64,000 nucleotides of DNA from Mesorhizobium mediterraneum (GTDB taxonomy: Bacteria > Pseudomonadota > Alphaproteobacteria > Rhizobiales > Rhizobiaceae): assembly GCF_002284565.1 (NCBI RefSeq), contig NZ_NPKI01000046.1, positions 310,001-374,000 of the forward strand, read 5' to 3'. Positions 1 through 8,915 of the stretch are shown one piece after another. The notes under the pieces were generated by a model, which did no database searches, was not told the DNA's origin, and saw only the letters and a list, made by a program, of their open reading frames with translations. Made by a program: the position numbers and the translations under genes. Position 1 is the first letter of the stretch; every line of letters starts with the position of its first letter.

Positions 1-1170
1 GATGCCGAACATGCCGTCTCCATGCCAGCGAGGGGCACAGCCGAGCCGAGTTTCGGCGATGCGAAGGACAGCGGCAAGCGGCAGCACATCCTGCCGGGCA
101 ACAAGCATTTCGCCCCAGGCGACCGGGTCCCCAAGCCCGGCCAGGGCGGCGGCGGCTCGTCTCCCGGGAAAACGGTTTCGGAGGACGACTTTCGTTTCGT
201 GCTCTCGCGCGAGGAGGTGCTCGATCTCTTTTTCGAGGATCTCGAACTTCCCGACATGGTCAAGCTCAATCTCAAGGAGATACTCGCTTTCAAGCCGCGC
301 CGGGCTGGATTCGCCGCGACCGGTGCCCCAACCAACATCAATGTCGGGCGCACGATGCGAAACAGCCATGGTCGCCGGATTGCGCTCAGGCGTCCCAAGC
401 AGGGGGAGCTTGATGCGATTGCGGAGGAACTCGCAATCCTGGAGGCAGAGCCAGCGAGCGCGGCGACACACCAGCGCATTACTGCGTTGCGGGAAGAGCT
501 TGAGCGACTTGAGCGCCGCCGCAAGCGGATCGCCTATGTCGACCCGGTCGACATCCGCTTCAACCGTTTCGACTTCCGGCCCGTGCCGAATGCCAATGCG
601 GTCATGTTCTGTCTCATGGACGTATCCGGCTCGATGGGCGAGCGCGAGAAGGATTTGGCCAAACGCTTCTTCGTGCTGCTGCACCTGTTCCTGAAACGGC
701 GCTACGATCGCACCGAAATCGTCTTCATCCGCCATACGCACGAGGCGCAGGAGGTGGATGAGGAAACCTTCTTCTACAATACGCAAAGCGGCGGCACGGT
801 CGTTTCCACGGCCCTCGAAGAGATGCACCGCATCATCCAGCAGCGCTATCCCAGCAACGAGTGGAACATCTATGCCGCCCAGGCATCGGATGGCGACAAT
901 TTCGTGACCGATTCCGAGCGCTGCATAGGCCTCATGGACAGCCAGATCATGCGCCTGTGCCAGTATTTCGCCTATGTCGAGATCATCGACGAACGCGAGA
1001 GCCATATTTTCGGCACCACCGACAATGGAACCTCGCTCTGGCGCGCCTACAATGCTGTCAACCAGAGATGGCCGAATTTCCAGATGAGCCGTATCGCCAA
1101 CGCAGCCGACATCTATCCGGTCTTTCGCCAGCTCTTTGCCAGGCAGCCGGCCTTCCAGAAGAGCGCTTGA
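1..1170 (+). CDS. yeaH: YeaH-family (DUF444) stress protein, 5' end outside window
   Basis: The frame is open from base 1 and the first in-window ATG (22) lies inside the conserved family sequence, so the true start is upstream. About 389 residues are visible, against roughly 430 for the family. A von Willebrand A-like fold is indicated by the MIDAS-type motif DVSGS near visible residue 207 (bases 619-633). A long charged helix precedes it (bases 400-530). In enterobacteria YeaH works with the serine kinase YeaG (PrkA) in starvation and stress adaptation. The kinase gene would be expected just upstream, outside the window. The SpoVR gene follows after 10 bases, so the usual yeaG-yeaH-ycgB order is probably kept. 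The biochemical role is not established. Confidence 0.93.
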   Translation, partial: DAEHAVSMPARGTAEPSFGDAKDSGKRQHILPGNKHFAPGDRVPKPGQGGGGSSPGKTVSEDDFRFVLSREEVLDLFFEDLELPDMVKLNLKEILAFKPRRAGFAATGAPTNINVGRTMRNSHGRRIALRRPKQGELDAIAEELAILEAEPASAATHQRITALREELERLERRRKRIAYVDPVDIRFNRFDFRPVPNANAVMFCLMDVSGSMGEREKDLAKRFFVLLHLFLKRRYDRTEIVFIRHTHEAQEVDEETFFYNTQSGGTVVSTALEEMHRIIQQRYPSNEWNIYAAQASDGDNFVTDSERCIGLMDSQIMRLCQYFAYVEIIDERESHIFGTTDNGTSLWRAYNAVNQRWPNFQMSRIANAADIYPVFRQLFARQPAFQKSA

Positions 1171-1180
1171 GGGAGAGCCG

Positions 1181-2767
1181 ATGGCGAACCAGACCAGCAA
1201 ATCCGGCCAAACCAGCAAATCCGGCCAAGCCAGCAAATCAGGTTTGCTCTTTTCCGGATCCGACTGGGATTTCAAGACATTGTCGCGCGCCTACGAAGCG
1301 ATCGAGGCGCTCGCGATCGAAGAGCTTCACCTCGACGTCTACCCGGTGCAGATGGAGATCATCTCCTCCCAGCAGATGCTCGACGCCTATTCCTCGGTCG
1401 GCATGCCGCTGATGTATCGCCATTGGTCCTTCGGCAAGCATTTCCTCTACCAGGAATTGCTCTATCGCAAAGGCGGGCGGGGGCTCGCCTATGAACTGGT
1501 CATCAATTCCAATCCTTGCATCGTCTACCTGATGGAGGAAAACACCATGGCCCTGCAGGCCCTGGTGACAGCTCATGCAGCGCTTGGCCATAATCATTTC
1601 TTCAAGAACAATCATCTGTTCCGGCAGTGGACGGACGCCAGCGCGATCCTGAGTTATCTGGACTTCGCCAAGGGTTATATCACCCGTTGCGAGGAGCGGC
1701 ACGGCGTGGCCGCGGTGGAGGCGATCCTCGACTCGGCCCACGCGCTGATGGAGCAGGGCGTGTTCAGATACCATCGGCCGCCGAAGCTGTCGTCGGAGCG
1801 GCAGCGCGAAGGCGTTCGCGAGCGCCTGGAGTACGAAGAGCGGTCCTACAATGACCTGTGGCGCACGCTCCCGCGTTCGAAGGACGGAGACAATGTTGGG
1901 GAAAAGGATCCCGGCATGGCGGAGCGGAAGAAAACGCTCAACCTGCCCGAGGAGAACCTGCTCTACTTCCTGGAAAAAAACAGCCTGGTCCTGGAGCCTT
2001 GGCAACGTGAAATCATCAGGATCGTCCGCGTCGTCGCGCAATATTTTTATCCGCAGCGGCAGACGCAGGTGATGAACGAAGGTTGTGCCACGTTTGTGCA
2101 CTACACACTCATGAACACGCTGTTCGATCGCGGCCTGATCACCGAAGGCGCGATGCTGGAAATCCTGCGCAACCATTCGAACGTGATTTTCCAGCCGGGC
2201 TTCGACGATCCGCGGTTTTCCGGCATCAATCCTTATGCCTTGGGCCTGGACATGATGCAGGACATCCAGCGCATATCGACTGAGCCGACCGCCGAGGATC
2301 GTGACTGGTTCCCCGATATAGCCGGCAACGGCAATTGGCGCGAAACCCTGCTCGACGCGTGGGCGAACCATCGCGACGAATCTTTCATCCGCCAGTATCT
2401 GAGCCCCGCCCTGATGCGGAAATGGCGGTTCTTTATCCTTGCCGATGCCGCCAGCGAACCGCATTACGAAGTCGCGTCGATACACAATGAGCGTGGCTAC
2501 GAAAAGATACGCGCCGGGCTCGCCCACAGCTACGACATCGGCGCCAGCCGGCCGGATATCCAGGTGGTGGATGTGGACCTGCTCGGCGACCGACAGTTGC
2601 GACTGGAGCACAAGGTGAAGAACGGCATCGTGCTGGAGGAGGCCAGCCGCGACGCGACACTGCGCCATATCCGTCGCCTGTGGGGCTATGAGGTCAGCCT
2701 GGCGGCGATCGATGCGCAAACGGGTGGGACGCTCAACGAGCGTTCGACCAGCCAAATCGGGGAATGA
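1181..2767 (+). CDS. SpoVR family protein (YcgB-like)
   Basis: The 528-residue product matches the SpoVR/YcgB family in length and sequence (YPVQMEIISSQQMLDAY, EGCATFVHYTLMN). SpoVR was named from Bacillus spore cortex formation. In proteobacteria it is co-transcribed with yeaG and yeaH and its activity is unknown. The start at 1181 is preceded by GGGAGAG. An in-frame ATG at 1136 would overlap the previous gene by 35 bases and is less likely. The N-terminus is unusual: residues 5-19 are a repeat (TSKSGQ, TSKSGQ, ASKSG) encoded by near-identical 18-base units, ahead of the conserved domain that starts at about residue 24. No signal peptide or membrane segment is seen, so it is presumably cytoplasmic. 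Confidence 0.95.
   Translation: MANQTSKSGQTSKSGQASKSGLLFSGSDWDFKTLSRAYEAIEALAIEELHLDVYPVQMEIISSQQMLDAYSSVGMPLMYRHWSFGKHFLYQELLYRKGGRGLAYELVINSNPCIVYLMEENTMALQALVTAHAALGHNHFFKNNHLFRQWTDASAILSYLDFAKGYITRCEERHGVAAVEAILDSAHALMEQGVFRYHRPPKLSSERQREGVRERLEYEERSYNDLWRTLPRSKDGDNVGEKDPGMAERKKTLNLPEENLLYFLEKNSLVLEPWQREIIRIVRVVAQYFYPQRQTQVMNEGCATFVHYTLMNTLFDRGLITEGAMLEILRNHSNVIFQPGFDDPRFSGINPYALGLDMMQDIQRISTEPTAEDRDWFPDIAGNGNWRETLLDAWANHRDESFIRQYLSPALMRKWRFFILADAASEPHYEVASIHNERGYEKIRAGLAHSYDIGASRPDIQVVDVDLLGDRQLRLEHKVKNGIVLEEASRDATLRHIRRLWGYEVSLAAIDAQTGGTLNERSTSQIGE
1193..1243 (+). repeat. 18-bp tandem repeat in spoVR
   Basis: Two identical 18-base units (1193-1210, 1211-1228) are followed by a diverged partial third unit. 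They encode TSKSGQ/TSKSGQ/ASKSG at the SpoVR N-terminus. The near identity points to recent slippage duplication in a region outside the conserved fold. Confidence 0.9.
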
Positions 2768-2856
2768 TCAACCGGACGGCCGGCGACGGCGTCGGTCTAC
2801 AGCCAATCGCTGCGGGGCCGCGCTGTTTCGCCATGCGTCAGCCCAGCCTCTCGTGA

Positions 2857-3111
2857 TCAGGCTTGCTGTGGGTCCGATGCTCTGGCCGTAGGACCCGGGA
2901 AGGTCGGTTCCGTGGGAATCTCGGGTGGTGTATCGGGAGGAATTTCGACGGGCTGCCTTTCCGGGCTGGGAACGGGATCAGGCGAAGGCGGAGGAACGCC
3001 CGGAGGCTCATTCGGCGGAGTTTCCGGCGGAGCAGGCGGCCGGGCAGGCTCAGGATTGGGATTATCCGGTATTGGAACGGGATTGTTCGGATCAGGATCA
3101 GGATCGGTCAT
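2857..3111 (-). CDS. Small proline-rich protein
   Basis: This 84-residue frame is dominated by Pro, Glu and Asp (for example PDPDPNNPVPIP and PAPPETPPNEPPG). The start at 3111 is preceded by AAGGAA at suitable spacing. The longer frame upstream reads through tandem repeats and is unlikely to be translated. There is no signal peptide or membrane segment, so the product is expected to be extended and disordered. A similar 61-residue protein lies at 48417-48602. Function unknown. Because composition rather than homology supports the call, it could be a chance frame, but the ribosome-binding site and the second copy argue that it is real. Confidence 0.6.
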   Translation of the reverse strand: MTDPDPDPNNPVPIPDNPNPEPARPPAPPETPPNEPPGVPPPSPDPVPSPERQPVEIPPDTPPEIPTEPTFPGPTARASDPQQA

Positions 3112-3117
3112 GGCCGT

Positions 3118-3194
3118 TTCCTTGAGGAGGATCACCCTGGGATGTTCCTGAGGAACACCCTGGGATGTTCCTTGAGGAGGATCACCCTGGGATG
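3118..3194. repeat. Tandem repeat in the 5' leader of the proline-rich gene
   Basis: Three adjacent units occur: 27 bases (3118-3144), a 23-base version with a 4-base deletion (3145-3167), and 27 bases (3168-3194) identical to the first. Read on the minus strand, each unit ends in a purine-rich AGGAA, and the last one supplies the ribosome-binding site of the gene starting at 3111. The rest of 3195-3411 holds no gene that I can support. Confidence 0.9.
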
Positions 3195-3411
3195 ACAACC
3201 ATCGCGCCTGACGATGGTTCCCTGCCGTCACAGGCGTGGCCATTTGGAAGGCCGATGGCACGGACGCGCCGTCCGAATGACAATTTCGGCGGAGCTCAAT
3301 GCCAGCGGCGCTGGAAAATGGGGCCGCGCCTCCACCTTCGTCACCTTTACCGGGTCGGGGAGCACTCTATGTACGCTGCTTATTGCGAGGCACGGATCAG
3401 GGAGCAGCAGC

Positions 3412-3909
3412 ATGCGCGCGTTCATGATTGTCACCCTTCTTCTGGTCGCAATCACGATGGCGCTCTCGCTCGCGCACGCGTTGGAGTTGCCCGGCAAGTT
3501 GCGCCTCAAGGAGGCCACTTACAAATCTGTGCAGGCGATCTACTATCCCGGCTTCACTATCGGCGGGTTCGCCGAGATCGGCGGCATCATTGCGCTCGCC
3601 ATCCTGCTCTACCTGACGCCTTATCCAGGCGCTCGATTCTGGTGGACCTTGACGGCCCTTGTCTTCTTGGTGGCGGAACATGCGACCTATTGGTTGGTCA
3701 CCCATCCCGTCAACAATTTCTGGGTGCAAGATGTCGCTGTGTCGAAGCCAGCCGCGACGTTTTTTTCATTGCTCCCTCGGAAGCAAAGCCGCGACTGGAG
3801 AGACTTGCGCGACGTTTGGGAAGCCTCGCACGTCGCCAGGGCAGGCCTTGCGATGCTGAGCCTGATCTCAATTGCTGTCGCCGCGACATTTTTTGCTGGG
3901 AGTGAATAA
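3412..3909 (+). CDS. Small four-helix membrane protein, DUF1772-like
   Basis: The 165-residue product has hydrophobic segments near residues 3-22, 45-64, 72-92 and 145-163. The motif YWLVTHPVNNFW resembles the signature of DUF1772/anthrone-oxygenase-like membrane proteins. I chose the ATG at 3412 because GGGAG precedes it and the hydrophobic N-terminus starts there. The frame is open upstream to 3214, but that extension is Arg/Gly-rich and unlike the family. The next gene is convergent, 21 bases away. Substrate and role are unknown. Confidence 0.75.
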   Translation: MRAFMIVTLLLVAITMALSLAHALELPGKLRLKEATYKSVQAIYYPGFTIGGFAEIGGIIALAILLYLTPYPGARFWWTLTALVFLVAEHATYWLVTHPVNNFWVQDVAVSKPAATFFSLLPRKQSRDWRDLRDVWEASHVARAGLAMLSLISIAVAATFFAGSE

Positions 3910-3930
3910 CGCGGAGGATGCGCAGCGACG

Positions 3931-4137
3931 CTACTTGTTCGTCCGCATCTTCTGCCTTGGATTGATCCCGCCAAGGGCATTCGTGTCGTTCTCGACGTCG
4001 CCTTCGATCGTGTTTTCGCCTTCGAGCACGAGTTCGTCGCCTTCCTTGATCGTGCCCTTGGAGGTCCCGATACCGGGATTGTTCCTCAGATCGGCATCGC
4101 TCGGCTTTTTCCATTTTGGATGTTTGGTTCCGCTCAT
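3931..4137 (-). CDS. Small charged protein, hypothetical
   Basis: The product has 68 residues, is hydrophilic, and is rich in Asp, Glu, Lys and Gly (DADLRNNPGIGTSKGT). The ATG at 4137 has a strong AAGGAG ribosome-binding site at good spacing. I recall similar short proteins as conserved hypotheticals in rhizobia. No motif suggests an activity, and neither a signal peptide nor a membrane segment is present. Confidence 0.7.
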   Translation of the reverse strand: MSGTKHPKWKKPSDADLRNNPGIGTSKGTIKEGDELVLEGENTIEGDVENDTNALGGINPRQKMRTNK

Positions 4138-4233
4138 GGCACAACTCCTTCGAAAAGGGTCCTGTTCTAGAAACAGCAGGGCGCGATGAATGTTCCGCCG
4201 AAACGCACCTTGATGCGGCTCTGCCGTGAGGCG

Positions 4234-6225
4234 CTAAAGCCCGAACGGATAGGTGTCGGGAACGCCCGTTCCGACATGCTCCGGCCCAAGCGGCGTCACC
4301 GCGGCGGTCTCGTCAAACCAGACGAACGCGTCAAATTGCTGGGAAAGAGAGGCATCCGCATAGTGGCTGCGCAGCTCGGTCTCCGGCCGATAGATCACGC
4401 CGATGAAGCGCTCCAGCCGACGCTCCAGAAGCCGTTCGCGCAGCGTGTCGTCGCGCTTGATGTCGAGCAGGAAACGCGAGACGCCGCAGTCGTGGCAAAG
4501 CCGCTCGTAGCTATCGCTATGGGAAGGCCGCACCCGCTTGATTTCCATCTCGCCGTCCCAGTCGGAGGCCGCGGCCACTGTCCCGGAATGCGTGCCGAGC
4601 CCGATCAAGGCTGCCCCGTCGCCGAAACGCTGGCGGCAGAGCTGGCCTATGTTCACTTCGTCCCTGACAATTCCCATCTCGGTATAGCGGGCGTCGCCAA
4701 TATGGGAATTATGCGCCCACACGACCGCCTTGGCGTTCGGCCCGCGAGCTTCCAGCAGATGCTCGAGCGTCTCGAACATGTGGGTGTCGCGCAGGTTCCA
4801 GGACTGCGCGCCGCCATAGTACATGATCCGATAGTAGCGTTCTGCGGAAGCGATCAGCCGGGCATTCTGGGTGGCATCCAGAAAATCGACGCCGTCCTGC
4901 TGCGCATAGTCGAGCTGTTTGGCAAGCAGTTCGCGGCATTGTTCAAGCACCGCCTTCTCGCATTTCTCGTAACCCGATGTGAGCGCGACACGGCCATAGG
5001 TGGATGGCTCGTTTTGCCAAGGCGTCAGGCAGCCATAGCGTTCACGTGCGATCTTTGCCGCCTGCGGATCGACCCGGTCGAGATATTGCAGAACCGCGGC
5101 GATCGATCCGCTCATGTTGTAGATGTCGAGGCCATAGAACCCCGCCAGTCGGGACGATATCCTGATCCTTTCATTGTGTTGTCGCATCCAGTCGACGAAC
5201 GCCGCAACGTCCGTGTTGCGCCACATCCAGGTGGGAAACCGCTGGAACGGCGGATCGGCGTCAGCGCGTGACGACCGGTGGCGGACGTAGCGATCGATCG
5301 CCGCTGCATCAGGCCAGTCGGCCTCGACTGCGACGATGGTGAAGCCGTGTTTCTCGATCAGCCTGCGAGTGATCGCCGCGCGGGCTCGGTAGAACTCCGA
5401 CGTGCCGTGGCTCGCTTCACCGAGCAGGACGACGCGCCTGTCGCCAAACCGGTCGAACAATTCGCCGAACGCCGGATCGTCGAAATCCGGCAGCGGTTCG
5501 GCCGCCGCCGCGATCATCTCCGGCAGGCTGCGCGTGCGCGCGCGTCCGGACGGACGATCCGCGATGCGGCTGCCATTCTCGGGCCAGCCCTGCTCGCCGA
5601 TGAGCGGGACAAACCGCACGCCGCCGAAATCCTCTTCGCTGTAAGTTGCAGCGCCGGTTCGGGTGACCTTGAGAAGGCGCTGATCATGCGGTTCGTCGCC
5701 GACCGGGATGACGAGCCTGCCGCCGACGTCGAGCTGCTCCTGAAGCGCAAGCGGCGCACCGGGTCCGCCGGCTGCGACCAGAATGGCGTCGAAGGGCGCT
5801 GCGTCGGGCCAGCCTTTGGTGCCATCGCCGGTGCGAACTTCGATATTATCATAGCCAAGCTCTTCGAACCGCTGCCTCGCCGTTTCGGCCAATCCAGCGT
5901 GGCGTTCGATCGTGTAAACGCGTTCGACGATCCGGCTCATCACGGCAGCCGCGTACCCGGAGCCGGTGCCAACCTCCAGGACATGGTCGCCCGGTCCGAT
6001 CTCCGCCATCTCGATCATCAATGCGACGATGTAGGGCTGCGATATCGTCTGGCCCTCCGCAATCGGCAGCGGCCCATCCTCGTAGGCGAATTCTTCAAAG
6101 CCGGGTGCGACGAAAGCCTCGCGCGGAACCTCACGCATCGCTTCCAGCACCTCGTGGTCATGGATGCCACGGCGACTGAGATGGACTTCGACCATTCGGT
6201 TGCGTGCATCGGGAAGATCGAGCAT
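4234..6225 (-). CDS. Fused protein-L-isoaspartate O-methyltransferase / erythromycin esterase-like protein
   Basis: The 663-residue product carries two complete domains. Residues 1-215 are a protein-L-isoaspartate methyltransferase, with the SAM-binding motif LEVGTGSGYAAAV at about 83-95 and the substrate-side GQTISQPYIVA at 58-68. Residues 245-663 are an erythromycin-esterase-type domain, with GEASHG at 269-274 and VEADWPD near 300. A short Arg-rich linker joins them. The start at 6225 follows GAGGAG; upstream codons in the frame look non-coding. The first domain repairs damaged aspartyl residues. The esterase family acts on macrolide lactones in some members, but chromosomal members often have no known substrate, so resistance is not implied. 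The gene is divergent from phosphoketolase across 281 bases in which I saw no clear site. Confidence 0.93.
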   Translation of the reverse strand: MLDLPDARNRMVEVHLSRRGIHDHEVLEAMREVPREAFVAPGFEEFAYEDGPLPIAEGQTISQPYIVALMIEMAEIGPGDHVLEVGTGSGYAAAVMSRIVERVYTIERHAGLAETARQRFEELGYDNIEVRTGDGTKGWPDAAPFDAILVAAGGPGAPLALQEQLDVGGRLVIPVGDEPHDQRLLKVTRTGAATYSEEDFGGVRFVPLIGEQGWPENGSRIADRPSGRARTRSLPEMIAAAAEPLPDFDDPAFGELFDRFGDRRVVLLGEASHGTSEFYRARAAITRRLIEKHGFTIVAVEADWPDAAAIDRYVRHRSSRADADPPFQRFPTWMWRNTDVAAFVDWMRQHNERIRISSRLAGFYGLDIYNMSGSIAAVLQYLDRVDPQAAKIARERYGCLTPWQNEPSTYGRVALTSGYEKCEKAVLEQCRELLAKQLDYAQQDGVDFLDATQNARLIASAERYYRIMYYGGAQSWNLRDTHMFETLEHLLEARGPNAKAVVWAHNSHIGDARYTEMGIVRDEVNIGQLCRQRFGDGAALIGLGTHSGTVAAASDWDGEMEIKRVRPSHSDSYERLCHDCGVSRFLLDIKRDDTLRERLLERRLERFIGVIYRPETELRSHYADASLSQQFDAFVWFDETAAVTPLGPEHVGTGVPDTYPFGL

Positions 6226-6506
6226 CTTTTGCTCCTCTTGCCAGTTGGCGGCCCTCCGGCCCGATTGTGCCCCCCAATCGTGCCCAACGGCGACAATCCC
6301 TCCAGTGCGCGCCCGGCCTCGGCAGCGCTTGATCTCATTTCCTGCGGCTCGTCTCCTTAACCGTTGGCGAGCTTCCAGGTTCCTGCAAAAGAGCGATTGG
6401 CGGGCGTAAATGGCGGCTCCAGCCGAACTTATTTCCGTGAAAATCCTTTCTCCGGGGCGATGGCACTCCAGATATCGACGGGCAAACGCATTCTGGAGAC
6501 GTTTCG

Positions 6507-8915
6507 ATGAACGACGAGGCTCGGACCACCGCGCAGCCAACAGGCCTTGATCAGGTCGCTCTCATGAACCGCTATTGGCGCGCCGCGAACTACATTTCGG
6601 TTGGCCAGATATACCTGCTCGACAATCCGCTCCTGCGCGAGCCCTTGAAAGCCGAGCACGTCAAGCCGCGGCTGCTCGGCCATTGGGGCACGACACCCGG
6701 CCTCAATTTCATCTACGTCCACCTGAACCGCGTCATCCGTGAGCGCAGTCTCGAAATTCTGTTTATCTGCGGCCCAGGTCATGGCGGCCCGGCGATGGTC
6801 GCGAACACATGGCTCGAGGGCACCTACAGCGAGATCTATCCGGAAATCGGCCAGGGCGAAGACGGCCTGAGAAAGCTCTTCCGGCAATTCTCCTTTCCTG
6901 GCGGCGTGCCTAGCCATGTGGCGCCCGAAACGCCCGGCTCGATCCATGAAGGCGGAGAACTGGGATATGCGCTGGTCCATGCTTTCGGCGCGGCCTTCGA
7001 CAATCCCGATCTGGTGGTCGCCTGCGTCGTCGGCGACGGTGAGGCGGAAACCGGTCCGCTCGCGGCGGCATGGCACTCCAACAAGTTCCTGAACCCGGCA
7101 TCCGACGGCGCCGTGCTGCCGATCCTGCATCTCAACGGCTACAAGATCGCCAACCCGACAATCCTAGCCCGCATGGATGACGTGGAATTGCGAAGCCTGT
7201 TTGCCGGCTATGGCTACGAACCATTTTTCGTCGAAGGTCACGAGCCAATTCCCATGCATCGGTTGATGGCCACGAAGCTGGACACCGCGCTGGACAGGAT
7301 CCGCTCAATCCAGAAGCGAGCCCGTGCTCCGGGCTGGCAGGGAGAGCGTCCGCTGTGGCCGATGATCGTGCTGCGCAGCCCGAAGGGCTGGACCGGACCG
7401 AAAGAGGTCGATGGCAAGAAGGTCGAGGATTTCTGGCGCTCGCATCAAGTGCCGGTGTCGAATGCTCGCGGCAACGAGGCGCACCGCAAGATCCTCGAAG
7501 ACTGGATGCGGAGCTACGAACCGGAAAAGCTGTTCGACGACGGCGGGCGTCTACTTCCAGACCTGGCGGCGCTTGCGCCAAACGGGTCCCAGCGCATGGG
7601 CGCGACCCCGTATGCCAATGGCGGATTGCTGAAGCGCGACCTCGCGCTTCCAGATTGGAAAAGCCTGGCGCTCGATGTGCCGCGTCCAGGAGGCGCCAAG
7701 GCCGAGGCGACGCGGATTCTCGGAAACTATCTCCGCGACGTCATACGCCTGAATGCTGAGGCCAGGAATTTCCGGCTGATGGGGCCGGATGAGACATCCT
7801 CTAACCGCCTTGACGACGTATTCGAAGTCACGGACCGGGTCTGGATGCAGCGGATCGAGCCCTATGACGTCCAGCTCTCCCGGGACGGCCGCGTCATGGA
7901 GGTGCTTAGCGAGCATCTCTGCCAGGGTTGGCTGGAGGGCTATCTGCTGACCGGCCGCCATGGCCTGTTCTCCTGCTACGAGGCGTTCATCCACATCGTC
8001 GATTCCATGGTCAACCAGCATGCGAAATGGCTGAAGACATCCAGAGAGCTTGCCTGGCGCAAGCCGATCGCTTCACTCAATTACCTGCTGACCTCCCATG
8101 TCTGGCGGCAGGATCACAATGGCTTCAGCCACCAGGATCCGGGCTTTGCCGATTTCGTCGCCAACAAGAAGGCCGATACGGTCAGGCTCTATTTCCCGCC
8201 GGATGCCAACACGCTGCTCTGGATCACCGATCATTGCCTGAGAACCTACAACCGCATCAATGTCATCACCGCCGGCAAGCAGCCAGCGCAGCAATGGCTG
8301 TCTGTCGAAGACGCAGAGACGCATTGCCGGGCGGGGGCGGGGATCTGGGAATGGGCCGGAGCTGGGAAAGGCGAGGATCCGGATGTGGTCATGGCCTGCG
8401 CCGGCGACGTGCCGACACTGGAGACGCTCGCTGCCACCGACATTTTGCGCTCGGCGCTTCCGGACCTGAAGGTTCGCGTCGTCAACGTGGTCGACCTGAT
8501 GACGCTGCAGTCAAATTCAGAGCATCCGCATGGCCTCGCCGATGAGGATTTCGACGCGCTGTTCACGAAAGCCAAGCCGGTGATCTTCGCCTATCACGGC
8601 TATCCCTATCTCATCCACCGGCTGACCTACCGACGCGCCAACCATGACAACATGCATGTGCACGGTTTTCGCGAGGAAGGCACCACGACCACGCCGTTCG
8701 ACATGGTCGTGCTCAATGAGCTCGACCGTTTCCACCTGGCGCTCGCCGCGATCAAACACGTGCCTGGGCTCGCCGAACGGGCGAAAGATCTTGCCGCCGA
8801 ACTTCAAGCGAAGCTTGTGGAGCATAGGGCCTATGTCCGCGAGCACGGCGAAGACATGCCCGAGATTCAGAATTGGAACTGGCCCCAAAGCGGTGCGACG
8901 AAGGCGGGCGATTGA
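6507..8915 (+). CDS. xfp: Xylulose-5-phosphate/fructose-6-phosphate phosphoketolase
   Basis: The 802-residue length is typical. Thiamine-diphosphate enzyme motifs are present: GPGHGGP at 89-95, the family signature SFPGGVPSH at 129-137, and the cofactor motif GDGEAETGP at 176-184. The enzyme cleaves xylulose 5-phosphate (or fructose 6-phosphate) with phosphate to acetyl phosphate plus glyceraldehyde 3-phosphate (or erythrose 4-phosphate). GGAG precedes the ATG at 6507. The stop codon overlaps the acetate kinase start by one base (TGATG), so acetyl phosphate can be turned directly into acetate and ATP by the coupled downstream gene. Confidence 0.97.
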   Translation: MNDEARTTAQPTGLDQVALMNRYWRAANYISVGQIYLLDNPLLREPLKAEHVKPRLLGHWGTTPGLNFIYVHLNRVIRERSLEILFICGPGHGGPAMVANTWLEGTYSEIYPEIGQGEDGLRKLFRQFSFPGGVPSHVAPETPGSIHEGGELGYALVHAFGAAFDNPDLVVACVVGDGEAETGPLAAAWHSNKFLNPASDGAVLPILHLNGYKIANPTILARMDDVELRSLFAGYGYEPFFVEGHEPIPMHRLMATKLDTALDRIRSIQKRARAPGWQGERPLWPMIVLRSPKGWTGPKEVDGKKVEDFWRSHQVPVSNARGNEAHRKILEDWMRSYEPEKLFDDGGRLLPDLAALAPNGSQRMGATPYANGGLLKRDLALPDWKSLALDVPRPGGAKAEATRILGNYLRDVIRLNAEARNFRLMGPDETSSNRLDDVFEVTDRVWMQRIEPYDVQLSRDGRVMEVLSEHLCQGWLEGYLLTGRHGLFSCYEAFIHIVDSMVNQHAKWLKTSRELAWRKPIASLNYLLTSHVWRQDHNGFSHQDPGFADFVANKKADTVRLYFPPDANTLLWITDHCLRTYNRINVITAGKQPAQQWLSVEDAETHCRAGAGIWEWAGAGKGEDPDVVMACAGDVPTLETLAATDILRSALPDLKVRVVNVVDLMTLQSNSEHPHGLADEDFDALFTKAKPVIFAYHGYPYLIHRLTYRRANHDNMHVHGFREEGTTTTPFDMVVLNELDRFHLALAAIKHVPGLAERAKDLAAELQAKLVEHRAYVREHGEDMPEIQNWNWPQSGATKAGD

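Noticed and set aside
1238..2755. Long open frame (505 codons) on the minus strand opposite spoVR
   Set aside because: It mirrors the codon pattern of a clearly conserved SpoVR gene. It has no recognisable domain and no good ribosome-binding site, and is a GC-rich antisense shadow.
4234..6225. Reading the esterase half as a macrolide resistance gene
   Set aside because: Chromosomal erythromycin-esterase-like domains are common without known resistance, and this one is fused to a repair enzyme.
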